A stretch of DNA of 64,000 bases. Origin: Anoplopoma fimbria. Taxonomy: Eukaryota > Chordata > Actinopteri > Perciformes > Anoplopomatidae. The stretch covers positions 3,985,688-4,049,687 of the forward strand of contig NC_072470.1 in NCBI RefSeq assembly GCF_027596085.1, read 5' to 3'. This document shows, piece after piece, positions 46,010-56,735 of this stretch (its first letter is position 1; each line of letters opens with the position of its first letter). Both the position numbers and the translations under genes were made by a program. The notes under the pieces are model-generated. The model was not told the origin of the DNA. It searched no databases and worked only from the letters and a program-made list of their open reading frames with translations.

Positions 46010-46315
46010 AAGGCTGCAAACAATGATTATCTTCTCTATCTATTCATTTGCGTATACGTGAGTATTTTCTGACTTGAAAAATAAATTCATTGATGGTCTT
46101 GAAAAACGCCAGAAAACAGTGAGAAAGGCCGTAGTTTCCTGCATCCAACGGTAACGTCATCAAATGTTGTGCTTATTCAAACCGTCGATATCCAAAGAAT
46201 CCTTTTGTTAGAATGCAAGACGATGAAAAGACGCCAATGCTCACATTTCAGAACCTCGAGCCATCAAATTTCAGCATTTTTCGAGTTATCGGCCAGTCGA
46301 TACTGCTTCTCTTCT
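46010..46315 (+). repeat. TAATCGATTA-type dispersed repeat, diverged copy 2
   Basis: Words in the same order as the family at 19780-20005: GCTGCAAACAATGATTATC, AGAAAACAGTGAGAAAGGCC, GTCATCAAATGTTGTGCTTA, CGTCGATATCCAAAGAATCC, AAGACGATGAAAAGACGCC, GCTCACATTTCAGAACCTCG and TTTCAGCATTTTTCGAG. It is older than copy 1 judging by substitutions. Confidence 0.65.
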
Positions 46316-46319
46316 TAAA

Positions 46320-46785
46320 CTGACACCAGGAGACAGCTTTCTGGATTTAGCTACAGCCATTCTGACTCTTTGCATTTTATATATTTTGGTATTTCCGGGT
46401 TGGGTCCAAAATTGAACAAAAATGTGGGTTTAATTTTTCCCTCATTTAATGGATGAATGGAGGGTTGAAGTCCAGGTTTTTGCAGTGTCTGCATGCAGCT
46501 TTGCCTGAGAAGTAACACGAGTGAAGATTGAAAAACTTTTTTCTTTTATTAGCTAGTTTTGAGTTTTGAGACAGCCTGGAGTCGTGTGGCTAATAGAGCG
46601 GTGCGTCGTGCACAGAAGGTCCCCGGCGGCGGGCATCAAACTGCAGCAGATACACTGTAGGCCACCAGGACGCCCGAAAATAAAGTTGGTCGTCACAGAC
46701 GTCGTCGCTCTTTCAAGAAGTGTCTGGTCTGACATTCTGAAAGAAAAGCGGCCAAAAGTTTCCCGTCGTCTTTGTCATCTTTTTT
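46320..46785. other. Unassigned sequence
   Basis: 46570-46760 is CpG-bearing (GGTCCCCGGCGGCGGGC, CACAGACGTCGTCGCTC) with open frames on both strands. Not recognised. Confidence 0.3.
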
Positions 46786-46789
46786 TCGA

Positions 46790-47330
46790 AGCTTGCTCGG
46801 CCCGCTCTGAATAATTCAGCGGCTGCCTGGTCGAATGCAAACAAACGGAATAAAACATAGATAGTTATGAGGCATAAATATGAACAAACAGCATCTAAAA
46901 GCATTAAGGAAACGCAGAGCGTCTGGGGTTTGGAGCGACAGATGAGGACAGTGTGTTTGACTGGCTGGACGGAGCCGTTACCCCCCCACATCTCGTTCAC
47001 CCCCCTAATGATGTGTGGCCTGTCAGAGAGACGCAGCCAAATTACATTCAGGACTACAAAGCCTCCGTCCGAGGTTTTCTCTCTCTGTGCAACACCCTGC
47101 AAAACAATAACTGGGATTCAGCAGCTGCAAATTGCACTAAAATTTCCCATTCTCTCTCTGTGAATTATTAATGAGAGCCAAACCAAAAAAGACAAAAAAA
47201 AAAGAAAAGGAAGGGGGGAGAGGAATATCTACAGCATGCCCGAGCAGTGGAGAATGCTATAAAGCCGTAATTATGCCAGAGAATGAGAAATGGAACAAAG
47301 TTGTTGGAGCCAGAAAAAGGCGAGGCAGAA
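46790..47330. promoter_or_regulatory. Candidate conserved non-coding element
   Basis: Unique block with CTCTGAATAATTCAGCGGC near 46804, AGCCAAATTACATTCAGG near 47036, GTGAATTATTAATGAGAGCC near 47160 and AAAGCCGTAATTATGCC near 47262. An A-rich run (47186-47213) divides it. Confidence 0.47.
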
Positions 47331-47334
47331 ACTG

Positions 47335-48235
47335 AAACTAAGAGCTCAGAGGGTGAAAAGAAAAGTACTTTTATTACATATGCAAAACGCCAAAGCTGCA
47401 GGATCGACACACAATTAAAACGGGGATGAACAACAGCATTTGCATCGGGTCCGTTCTGTGAGAAAGTGGTACCTCAGAGTAAACAGGATCCGTTTGGGAA
47501 TGAAAACAATTTCATAAACTACAGCGTGGTACATCAAATGTGAACCAGAATCTACTGCTTATGGGATTTCTCTTGAGATTTGCAACATATTGCCTACCTT
47601 TTGTTACGACATTAACATTTTTAATGGTCTCGTATCATAAAACATGTTGCAGCTTAAAGCAAGACAAGGCGGCTTCACACCACACATTTATTTAATGTAG
47701 TAAATGTACATTAAAGTGCATCCAGCAGCAAGTAGCATACAAAAATCTAATATCAAAATCAGTAATTAATAATGAATGATAGATGGACAGACAGTTAGTC
47801 AACAGACCGATCATGTATTTTATTAGATATCCGTTAGTGTCGTACTCACATCTTTTACTATTAATAACTGAATTATAAAAGTGCTTTTAAAATATCAGCA
47901 GTAAAAGTGTTCATTGTGCAGAAAACGTTTATTATCATGTTTTACGTTATTGGTTATATTCTTAATAATGCACTAATGTGAAAATAATTATGTTTTTCAT
48001 AAGTTTTCTGCAGCGTTGTGTAATATTTTAAAAGCTGATTTTAATTATTTAAGATAACAATTAAAGTTTTGCACCAAAGATGCTCGGTATACGTAGCAAG
48101 TAAAGCAATAAATACAAGTTAGTAAATATATACATAGCGTATGCATCCTATCTATACATACATGGAGAATAAAATAAAAATGAATTTGAGAAAGTCTGCT
48201 ATTAAGTAAATGTAAAAATGAGTATTTCCCTCTCA
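47335..48235. other. AT-rich filler
   Basis: Increasingly AT-rich to the right. No recognised feature. Confidence 0.35.
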
Positions 48236-48243
48236 GTCGTAAT

Positions 48244-48287
48244 GAAGTGTAAAGTAGCATAATAGTACAGGTATTGAGTACATTTAC

Positions 48288-48290
<3 letters not shown>
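48244..48290 (+). repeat. Fragment of the GTGGTGGAAGAAGTATTCAG element
   Basis: AAGTGTAAAGTAGCATAATA and GTACAGGTATTGAGTACATT follow the order of words expected near the 3' end of this family. Short and adjacent to an AT array, so tentative. Confidence 0.4.

Positions 48291-48346
<56 letters not shown>
48290..48346. repeat. (TA)28 microsatellite
   Basis: 57 bp of pure TA, self-complementary and cruciform-prone. Confidence 0.96.
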
Positions 48347-48349
<3 letters not shown>

Positions 48350-49020
48350 GTCATTCGTGGTAGAAATGAACTAATATAAATTGTATATAATAATATGATT
48401 CAGGTTCCAGCTCTGAGATACCTTAATTTCAGATTTGTTATCTTATCAATTGATTCTTAGGCTTTAAAGAGCAACTCTTTACTGAATTTATAAGTTGTAT
48501 AAGCTTAAGTTTCATATAAATGATGCTTTGAATGTAAAAACATGATTTTATGAGTTTTACAAACCATGATAAAGGAAAATTCAGCAAAAAGTAAACATTC
48601 AGAGAAAAAAGAGTTGAGGCTCCATAGTTTTAGAAATTATTAACCTCAAAATATATATATATATTATTTTTTATGCAGTAAAAAAACTATATGTTAGGAT
48701 TGGTCCTGTGCTTTGACACCAAATATCAAACCTGTTCAATAACTATAAACTTATTGTATCTGATGGATCACAGCTTCACAAAACCAGTCAAACTTTTAGT
48801 AGATATTGTCCAATAGATGAACTATGTCTGCTTCAAGGAAAGTGTGTAAACTCTGTCCCAAACACCGAATATTTGTCAATCTTTTCCAACTTCAAAATGC
48901 TCAGATTCCCGGAAGAATCTCTTTTCATACAGTGTTTGTGTTGTTTTGAACAGACACCACACACATCATCCCTGTTGTGGTCTTTTACCGAATGTTTGAG
49001 AAAGTGCCAGCCAGAGAATG
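48350..49020. other. AT-rich filler
   Basis: AT-rich, with a shorter AT run at 48649-48665. Nothing else recognised. Confidence 0.35.

Positions 49021-49027
<7 letters not shown>

Positions 49028-49096
<69 letters not shown>
49028..49096. repeat. (CA)34 microsatellite
   Basis: 69 bp of pure CA. It is the left arm of an inverted pair with the GT array at 49260-49355. Confidence 0.97.
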
Positions 49097-49099
<3 letters not shown>

Positions 49100-49221
49100 G
49101 TTCGATCGAGGACCTGGCATGGATCCTCTGCTCACAGGAGGCAGCAGCGTCCCTCAGGGATCCATAACCGACCACATAGCTCTGAGAGAGAACATCTAGC
49201 TCGCCCAGCTGGGCCTCTGCA

Positions 49222-49357
<136 letters not shown>

Positions 49358-49439
49358 GGGGGGAGGAGGATGGTGGACCAGATGACACTGTGGTTGATGT
49401 GATCATCTGATCTGGAGAGAGGCAGCTCAGGAGTTGATG

Positions 49440-49530
49440 AATATATGTACACAAGTGTATGTATCATATAAAAATATGTATCTATAATACATATTATATA
49501 ATATATATTATGTATATATACATATATAAC
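49440..49530. repeat. AT-rich simple sequence
   Basis: Irregular AT alternation (TATATAATATATATTATG and similar). Confidence 0.8.
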
Positions 49531-49534
49531 ATTC

Positions 49535-50485
49535 CTGATGATAACAACCTCAACTCTTCTGGTTTCAGGCGCTCCACCAGATGTTGGAACCTGGTTCTGT
49601 GCTCCGGTTCATCCCAACCGTGTCGGGTGGAGTTGAGGTCAAGTTTTTTTATTGAAAGTGACTTTGTAGAATGGAATGCCTTATGGTTTTTTATGAAGTG
49701 TTGACGAGGATATTTTTGTGTTTTTGCACAAAGAACAGGCCGCAAAGACAATAAATGGCGTTTATTTTTGATGAGTCAAAAAAACATATTTAATGAAACA
49801 GTTTTTATCATCAGTATTATCACACAGAACGTGAATATTGCTTATATTATTATAAATGAATCAACCAGTCATGTTGTGCAGAGCGAGTCCAGTTGCGTCT
49901 ATATTTATAAAACAACAACACTGAGGCTCCAAAACCAAGACGTCAAACTTTATTACTCCCACCACACACCAAATCAAATGCAGTTCTTACCTTTCACAAT
50001 AAAAGCCCTGGGTATATGGTATTCACAGCTGAGTATTTCATATTTTTGCAGGCCTTTAGATGATCAACTTTTTTGTTTTCCTTAATATGACTCTAGAATA
50101 ACCTTTTACATGAATTGATAGTGAAAATAACTTGAATTTCATGTTAATGCAGAGCAACATGTCTCATCAGTTTTATCAAATGAAGACAGCACAGTTTAAA
50201 AAGAAGAGACGCAGCCAGACACTATGGTTTGATTTTAGGAATAAATTAGGTTTTCATGGTTCAAACTGAGCTTTTTGTTTAACAGCTAAAACCATTTTTT
50301 GTCAGTACGTTTATTTAAATGACGTTATTGTCAGGATTATAATATATAAGGAGTTTTAGTATTTGAGGCCGACAGTAATCGTCTTTACAAACCAGTGACT
50401 CCTTCATGAAGGCTCCTTTCCATCGTTTCCTTTTCTATAATCTGTCTCATGACTCTCTTAGCTCAGTCTGTTGAACAGGTGAGAG
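49535..50485. other. Unassigned sequence
   Basis: 49540-49670 is balanced (CAGGCGCTCCACCAGATG); the rest is AT-rich. Nothing recognised. Confidence 0.3.
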
Positions 50486-50489
50486 TGTT

Positions 50490-50504
50490 AACGCCACCTG
50501 GTCG
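50490..50504 (-). promoter_or_regulatory. CTCF-like motif
   Basis: The minus strand reads CGACCAGGTGGCGTT, with two mismatches to the known CTCF core CCASYAGRKGGCRSY. Confidence 0.35.
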
Positions 50505-50604
50505 GGGTTAAAGGTCATGTGTGTGTTTGTGACTTGGGATTGAAGAGGATTTATGGTGGATGATGATGCTGGTTGCGGTGGATTAATGTGTTTCGTGGTG
50601 CTGT

Positions 50605-50619
50605 GCTGCCCTCTGCTGG
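50605..50619 (-). promoter_or_regulatory. Perfect CTCF core motif
   Basis: The minus strand reads CCAGCAGAGGGCAGC, which fits every position of CCASYAGRKGGCRSY. This is the best CTCF match in the window. The word is also found in some vertebrate retroposons, so flanks matter. Confidence 0.5.
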
Positions 50620-50949
50620 CTGCTGAGAGGAAGTTACTGCAGGACGTTTGGAGTAAAGAAATGCTCCTTTAAAACAGGAAATGTTCAAAACCAGGTCTCT
50701 TATTTTTAACACATTCTTGCTTGTGTGTCTTTAACTATGCCTGCTTATACATATGGTATACATATAATATTCATGCTATTTACTGCGGTTGTTTCATGTT
50801 GCTTTTGGGGTATTTCAGTTTTTTTGTGTAGAAAAACCTTGAAAAAAGATGTTTAGATTTTTTTATCTCCAATATAAGGTCCTCTGTGTATGCATGAACC
50901 GGTGTACACTCTGTGTCTGTGTGTGTTTGAGAGCTCCCATCACTCCCGT

Positions 50950-51160
50950 CTCCTCCTCCTCCTCCTCTTTGGAGTTCAAGGTCGCCGTGCGTGGTTATTT
51001 CCAGCTCGTCTTCACTTTGATCCGTGTCGCAAAATGACAAGGTAACGCAACTCGGGGGGTCAGCTGTGTTACAGGAAAGCTTCCACGGATCGGGAAAGAG
51101 GAAATCAATCCTGCCTGACAGTGTCTTCGGGATACTCCGACCTGACTGGACCATGACAAC
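50950..51160. promoter_or_regulatory. Candidate conserved non-coding element
   Basis: Starts with a short (CCT)n (50953-50967). Unique balanced sequence follows, with CGCAAAATGACAAGGTAACG near 51029 and GAGGAAATCAATCCTGCC near 51099. Confidence 0.38.
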
Positions 51161-51167
51161 TGCACTC

Positions 51168-51199
51168 TCACACACACACACACACACATACACACACAG
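51168..51199. repeat. Interrupted (CA)n microsatellite
   Basis: About 32 bp of CA with one ATA interruption. Confidence 0.92.
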
Positions 51200-51604
51200 A
51201 GGAAAGTGGATGGATAAACACTAAAACTCACACAAACAAACACTCGTAGTGCACACAAACACCACCAAATATAGCACACACACACATGCGCTCCAGCTGC
51301 CTCTCTGTCTGACACGACGACCTCTGTCAGCACCGGTTTGTCTGGCGTCTTGTCAAGGTGCATCAGAGAGTCGAGCCGACAAAAAGTTCATCAAACACAA
51401 AAGTTTGGAGGATAGATGGAGATCGAGGTTGGTATAAAGTCCAAAGTCCCTCACCCCCATGAGAAACCCACCGGCAGCCGCTTGGCCTCCAACGTTCTCT
51501 GCCACCTTTTACCTGGTGGTGTCCATATGAGAGGATGCCTCCATGTTTGTCACATCTTGACCAGGTGGCAATGACAGAGTCTGAAAAGTAAAGCAAATGA
51601 GCAT

Positions 51605-51885
51605 GTGTCTGAAAGCTGCATTCTCTCTAGTGTCCATCAGGGGGCGACTCCTCTGGTTGTATAGAAGTCTATGAGAAAATGACTCTACTTCTCTCTTGAT
51701 TTATTCCCTCAGTAAACATTGTAAACATGAGTTTATGGTCTCAATCTCTAGTTTCAAGTCTTCTTCAATACAGCATGATGTTCATTTAGTAAATGATGAC
51801 CGGGGCGGGGCTACACACTGATTGACAGGTCTCTACCACGCTGCTGTCTGCTCTGGGAGTTCCAACTTTAAGCCTTTCACAGTGT
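51605..51885 (+). repeat. CAGGGGGCGACTCCTCTGG-type dispersed repeat
   Basis: Words in order: CATCAGGGGGCGACTCCTCT, GAAGTCTATGAGAAAATGAC, CTACTTCTCTCTTGATTTAT, CCTCAGTAAACATTGTAAAC, ATGAGTTTATGGTCTCAATC, CAAGTCTTCTTCAATACAGC, ATGATGTTCATTTAGTAAAT, GATTGACAGGTCTCTACCAC and CTCTGGGAGTT. I recall exactly this order from a repeat that is very common in percomorph fish. It carries its own CTCF-like word at 51634-51648. Confidence 0.85.
51634..51648 (+). promoter_or_regulatory. CTCF-like motif inside a dispersed repeat
   Basis: CCATCAGGGGGCGAC has two mismatches to the CTCF core. It belongs to the repeat at 51605-51885, so any binding activity could have spread with it. Confidence 0.35.
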
Positions 51886-52194
51886 GTTTTCAGTTCATGA
51901 AAGATCATTTCCACTTCCTTTTTAAAGTCTTTGGTCGGGACTGCTTTTGAATTTCATTCTTACCTCTTGAATCTAAGTCATTTTAAATTGAAATAGAAAA
52001 GAACCTGATGGTGGAGACGGGTGCAACTGCCACAATACAGAGGATGTAATGTCTGCTGTTCTGTGGCCAAACAATGCCTGTAAGCACTCCTCATCACAAC
52101 GGGGCCTGAAGTATCTGCACTGCTGCCCCCCTTCCCTCCCTCTGCTGTCTGGAAGCTAACGGGCGTCTGTGGAGGACGGTGGGAGGGTCACACA

Positions 52195-52390
52195 GGGGTT
52201 GGGAGGGAGACATATTTCTGACGAATGTGCCATCTCAATAATTAGCTCAGAAGCAACATATGAAACGTTAAACACGCCAGGCGCCGACGACAATCAAAAC
52301 ATTTCATTTGTTGTCAATTATTCATTACTTTGAAGGTTCTGAAGGGGTCGTTAATATGGAAATAAGCTGGCGATGCTAACAAGGTTGTAG
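52195..52390. promoter_or_regulatory. Candidate conserved non-coding element
   Basis: Compact block with CATCTCAATAATTAGCTCAG at 52231-52250, GTTGTCAATTATTCATTACT at 52311-52330 and GTCGTTAATATGGAAATAAG near 52348. It is the densest homeodomain-word cluster in the window, with no open frame of note. Confidence 0.52.
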
Positions 52391-52820
52391 TATCTGATTC
52401 CAAATCATCTGAGCACAGACCACCCTATTTATTTTTTGATTTTTTTCTTTTAATAATATTCTGCTTTTTCTTGTCTTTTCTGTCCTTTTTTTATTGTGAT
52501 TTATTTTCCTATTTCATAGCGCCTGGTCTTCAAACAACCATTTTCCGACTTAAAAACAAGCTGCCATTGTCCACATGTATTTGATGGAATTCTTTGATAG
52601 CTTCATGTTCAGCTCGGCCTCAAATCAAGTTAAACCACCCAAAACTGTCCCTTTGATCTTTTCATTTTTAACGTTTCCTTTTTGCACCTGGTATAAATAC
52701 CTGCCAAGAGAGCAGAGTGGCCACTAAAGTTCCTTCTCTGTAGGTTTTTTATAATTAATTAACAGGATGAAAGATCTCATGCAGCACCTGACTGCTGCAG
52801 CTACCCTTGCCAGCAAATTT
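52391..52820. other. Unassigned sequence
   Basis: T-rich at 52425-52520, then mixed. Nothing recognised. Confidence 0.3.
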
Positions 52821-52822
52821 GT

Positions 52823-52825
<3 letters not shown>

Positions 52826-52900
<75 letters not shown>
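52826..52900. repeat. (TA)35 microsatellite
   Basis: 70 bp of TA ending in CACAC. Confidence 0.96.
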
Positions 52901-52901
<1 letters not shown>

Positions 52902-53011
52902 GCCTTTTATATGAAAGCCATTTAACACTTTACTTTATTCCAAACACAATTTTGAGTCAATTTAAATGCTCCAGTTAGTATGTAACGAGCTGTAATAATA
53001 GTAAGAGAGAT

Positions 53012-53026
53012 TCTGCCACCTAGTGG
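53012..53026 (-). promoter_or_regulatory. Near-perfect CTCF core motif
   Basis: The minus strand reads CCACTAGGTGGCAGA, fitting all but the last position of CCASYAGRKGGCRSY. Confidence 0.48.
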
Positions 53027-53439
53027 TTGATTACTGGAAATATTGACTGGCAGAACAAAACTTACAATTTAACTTTGAATACAACTTTTATTATAAGAAA
53101 AATCTCAATGCATTGAACCACAAGCATAATGTATACCTATTCTTTATGCTATTCAATTCCAACAAACAATTCTTAAACAGTTATATGAAGCCTCAGGACA
53201 ACATAATTGTATTCAAATTATTAAAAATAATTATTGACAAAATCAACGGGAATTTGATTAAATGAAAGGTAATTTATCAGCGCAGTACATATTTCTTTAT
53301 TTTTTTTTATTTCATAAAGGTGAGGAGAGATTGACTTGAAAAACAGTACCATCTGTACACAGCTAAAATTACCTATTATTATTATTTTAATTATTGTGTG
53401 TCTGTCTGTTTTATACCATTAATAGTAGTAGTAGTTTAA

Positions 53440-53690
53440 TAATGGTGGATAATAGTATGAAATACAAATGTTATAAAATTATTGATGATTATTGATGATT
53501 ATTATAGTATGTCAAAGTCATAACATGTCATAAAAATATAGTATAGTATGCCATTAATAGTTATAGTATATGATGGATATATAATGGTTAAATAGTCAAA
53601 GTATAGCTTGTCAAAATATGAATATTAATAACGAATATAGTATAAGTAAGTAAAAACAAATTATAGTATATCCCAAAAATCCATGGTCTC
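53440..53690 (-). repeat. Decayed opposite-orientation arm of the GACATACTA satellite
   Basis: AT-rich sequence with TATAGTATGTCAAAGTCATA, CATGTCATAAAAATATAGTA and TAGTCAAAGTATAGC. These are reverse complements of the TATGACTTTTTTCGACATAC unit that fills 53690-54360. The arm is much more diverged than the main array. It also contains TTATTGATGAT duplicated at about 53480-53502. Confidence 0.5.
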
Positions 53691-54360
53691 TTTTGTTGAA
53701 AAAAGGTTTTAAAAATACTTTTTCGACATACTACACTATGACTTTTTTTTCCTACTTTTTTTTTACTTTTTTGAAATACTTTACCATAACTTTTTTTTTT
53801 ACTTTTTCGACATACTATAGTATGACTTTTTTTCGACTTTTTTTTTTAAATACTATATCATGACTTTCTTTTTTTTCACATGACTTTTTTTTTAACCGTT
53901 TTTTTTTTTACTTTTATCGAAATACTATACCATGACTATTTTTCGACTTTTTTTAAATACTATACCGTGACTTTTTTTTACCTTTTTCGAAATACTATAG
54001 TATGACTTTTCTTCGACTTTTTTTTAAATACTATACCATGACTTTTTTTTTTTTTTTTACATACTATGTTGACTTTTTTCGACTTTTTTTAAATACTATA
54101 CCATGACTATTTTTTGACTTTTTTGAAAAATACTGAAATACTTAGACTTTTTTTTGCCTTTTTGAAATACTTTGACCGTAACTTACTTTTTTTTTTTCTT
54201 CTATTTTTTTGAAATACTTTACCATAACTTATTTTTTTTACTTTTTTTGAAATACTATAGAATTACTTTTTGTGGATTTTTTAAAATACTATACTATGGC
54301 TTTTTTCGACATACTATAGTGTGACTTTTTTTCGACTTTCTTCGACATACTTTAGTTGGG
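53690..54360 (+). repeat. GACTTTTTTCGACATACTATAGTAT satellite array
   Basis: About 650 bp of irregular tandem units combining a T-run, CGACATACTATAGTATGAC or GAAATACTATACCATGAC, and another T-run. Unit length is mostly 30-45 bp and varies through T-run length. I recall similar arrays from other percomorph genomes. Strand composition is extreme (T-rich on plus). No coding capacity. Confidence 0.85.
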
Positions 54361-54382
54361 GAAGCATAATTAGGTCTCTTTT

Positions 54383-54535
54383 TCTCAAGTACAAGTACAT
54401 CAAATTTGTGCTACTTTATGCGTCTACTGCAGAGAGAAATATTTCCCTTTTTACCTCATTTAATGTGTCAGCTTTAGTTACTTGTTGCTTTAAGATTTTT
54501 CAGAGAAAACGTGATGAGATAATATAAGTTGTTAA
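54383..54535 (-). repeat. GTGGTGGAAGAAGTATTCAG element, internal fragment in reverse
   Basis: Plus-strand words CTCAAGTACAAGTACATCAA, GCTACTTTATGCGTCTACTG, AGAGAAATATTTCCCTTTTT and GTGTCAGCTTTAGTTACTTG, then AAGATTTTTCAG. They follow the order I recall for this teleost element read from its other end. It immediately abuts the satellite array. Confidence 0.68.
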
Positions 54536-54800
54536 AACAAGTGTATTTTAAAGGAAAGTCTATGTAATTAACAAAAATTATAAGGAAAGTAAAGACAATA
54601 TTCTGGGTCAGTAATTTGCTTTTAATTAGTTGTGTTGGGTTCATGAAGAGTCATTGACTTGTTAAAGGAACTTCCATGAACATAAACTATAAATAATGAG
54701 TCTTATACAGACTCTTCTTCACCTTCAGATGAATTACAGTAACTTTCTAGGAATTACAGGAAAGTTAAATCGTCCCAGGATAAACTACAGGACATGTATT
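54536..54800. other. AT-rich filler
   Basis: Nothing recognised. Confidence 0.3.
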
Positions 54801-54820
54801 TACAAAAACCTTGCCAAGCA

Positions 54821-55044
54821 CTAGTGGCATCCAGACCGCTCCGTCTGTATCTCCGTCCGCTCATCATACACCATCCATCTGATCCGGATCTGCTCCGCGT
54901 TGTGGTTCTGCTGGGAGACAAAGGCCCGTTTCAGAGGAAGCGTCTGGCCGTGCATGTTAATGAAGACGCTCTTTTCAGCGGTGGAGTTGGCCAGACGTGT
55001 GCCCTCTGCAGCCTGAAGAGAGCTGCTCACACTAACAACCACAT
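54821..55044 (-). CDS. Candidate terminal exon, family not recognised
   Basis: The minus-strand frame is open from a possible acceptor (a pyrimidine-bearing stretch ending GGATCAG, exon starting at 55044) to TAG at 54821-54823. The translation has balanced, protein-like composition: VVVSVSSSLQAAEG near the start, INMHGQTLPLKRAF in the middle, EQIRIRWMVYDE, and an end TERSGCH. Codon third positions favour G/C, unlike the AT-rich surroundings. The opposite strand is also open over the same interval (54794-55048), so one of the two is a shadow and both may be chance. The preceding candidate exon at 55379-55425 ends in a compatible phase. No domain recognised; partial at best. Confidence 0.25.
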
Positions 55045-55290
55045 CTGATCCGGCCAAACAGGCAGAAGAGGAGACGTTCTGATGCCAGGTTTCTGCTCCC
55101 AACAGGCTGTAAACAAACTCTTCTCAGAATGTGCAGCATCCTCTAACTCCTTACAAAAGACATATAAATAGACTGAAAGGAGAGGAGACTTAAAGCTGCT
55201 AAAATATAGAGAATATAACACAAAGTTCTGACGTTATAACAGGTATTTATATTGTTAATATGACGGGAAAGATCTCAACAACGTCCCAGA

Positions 55291-55312
55291 TGACCTCCCT
55301 GACCTTTGACCT
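55291..55312 (-). promoter_or_regulatory. Three AGGTCA half-sites, including a perfect DR1
   Basis: TGACCT at 55291-55296, 55300-55305 and 55307-55312. The last two form AGGTCA-A-AGGTCA (DR1) on the minus strand, and the first adds a DR3-spaced half-site. They lie inside the putative intron between the two candidate exons. Confidence 0.45.
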
Positions 55313-55378
55313 CCCCTGGGACCCGTGTCTTACATGATAAACTGCGTCTTTGTCTCGGTGATAAATACACTCACTCAC

Positions 55379-55425
55379 GTGGACGACGACAAACCGCCTC
55401 ATTGTTCGCTTCAAACACTGAAACT
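55379..55425 (-). CDS. Candidate 47-nt internal exon
   Basis: On the minus strand TTTATTCCTCACAG precedes position 55425 and CAC|GTGAGTGAG follows 55379, a good acceptor and a good donor 47 nt apart. One phase reads VSVFEANNEAVCRRP and leaves one base, which fits the two leftover bases at the start of the exon at 55044 across a 334-nt intron. Chance pairing is quite possible and no upstream exon was found. Confidence 0.2.
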
Positions 55426-55429
55426 CTGT

Positions 55430-56235
55430 GAGGAATAAAAGCAAAGATCCTGGAAGTCATCCATCATTTCTCTCTCTGTTCTTCTGACTTCTGTTTGTCT
55501 GCTCAACACACCTCAGGAGTGAGACCTCATTGTTTCTGTGTGTAAAATATTCATCATTTTGACTTCTGTTCACATAGTTTTAACTTACTATCTCAAAATG
55601 ATGACTATACAAATGTATCTTGAGCCATTGTTTCTTTGTTGTCTCATCATATATGTGAAATAATACAGTAAATCAATATTTTCCTCATAATTTGGAATTA
55701 TTTTTGTGCAAAAGAAAGAAAAAATAAACCGTCTTATTTTAATTAAATTTAATTCATTATTTTGTGGTTAATACAATTTTTGTCATGTTTGAACTTTTTT
55801 GAATTATTAGCCTAAAGTATACACATCTTTATTTTCATGTCATAATTTACACTTAATACGCAAATATTAGGAATTGTACAGCAATTGTTTTAGTTATTAT
55901 CTAATCATTTGTGTAGAGTTATAAAATATATTGTTTCTTTCTCTGGCAGAATATCTGTTCAGATATTTGGAAGATGAGGGTTTGTAAATAAATAACAAAA
56001 TAAATAATAATAACAAAAAATAGAGAATAATAATAATAATATATATATATAAAATATATATATTAAAAATTATAAATAAAAAAAAAAAATAAATATATAG
56101 ATAAATAAAAAATGTTTTTGGTGTATTTAATTTACAGCTTTTAAGTGTTGGATGTTGTTTTTCTGATTGTCATATGACATATATTCAATATATTATTATT
56201 AAAAACTGTATTCAGACAGCTTTTACTTTTAGAAC
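55430..56235. other. AT-rich filler
   Basis: Very AT-rich, with low-complexity A/T sequence at 55985-56115. Nothing recognised. Confidence 0.35.
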
Positions 56236-56236
56236 C

Positions 56237-56263
56237 TTCTTTCTTTCTTTCTTTCTTTCTTTC
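56237..56263. repeat. (TTTC)6 microsatellite
   Basis: 27 bp tetranucleotide repeat. Confidence 0.93.
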
Positions 56264-56575
56264 GTCTCCTCTGTTGTGTCTCTTTCACCTTTTTCTGTGT
56301 CTCCCGGGAGACGGCGTCCTCAGATGTCCGAGGCGTCCTCACAGCGGGCCCCGGGGACCCTGAGCTGAGCTGTCGCTGTGGCAACCTCTGAAAGGCTTTG
56401 CCAGGCCGCTGAGTCATCGGCTGGCAGCCGGTGTTTAACCTGAGATATACACGTTTGCTTTGGGGCCTTTTCATTTCTCTCTTTAAGGGCTTTTTCATTA
56501 CATTTTATTATTTTTATTGATTGTTTGGTCTGTTCTTAAAATCAAAGACGTTGCTGCATTTACAGTCAACCTACT
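56264..56575. other. Unassigned sequence
   Basis: 56270-56460 is GC-balanced with CpGs (CTCCCGGGAGACGGCG). Frames open on both strands, but no exon features. Confidence 0.3.
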
Positions 56576-56576
56576 C

Positions 56577-56589
56577 TGACCTCTGACCT
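56577..56589 (-). promoter_or_regulatory. Perfect DR1 nuclear-receptor motif
   Basis: The minus strand reads AGGTCA-G-AGGTCA. Confidence 0.42.
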
Positions 56590-56735
56590 TTAAGTATTCA
56601 ACCTATTTTTCTAGAAGTGAGGAGAGGAGGCGAGGAAAAGGAATCAAGTATGTTAAAAGTAAGAAGAGAGTAAATCTCTGTGGGAGGAAAAAACAATGTT
56701 AACGCCTTAAAGTAACTTGTAATGCTCATAAATCA

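Noticed and set aside
53690..54360. Regularly spaced repeats that could suggest a CRISPR array
   Set aside because: Units are irregular, T-rich and have no unique spacers. The setting is a vertebrate genome, so this is satellite DNA.
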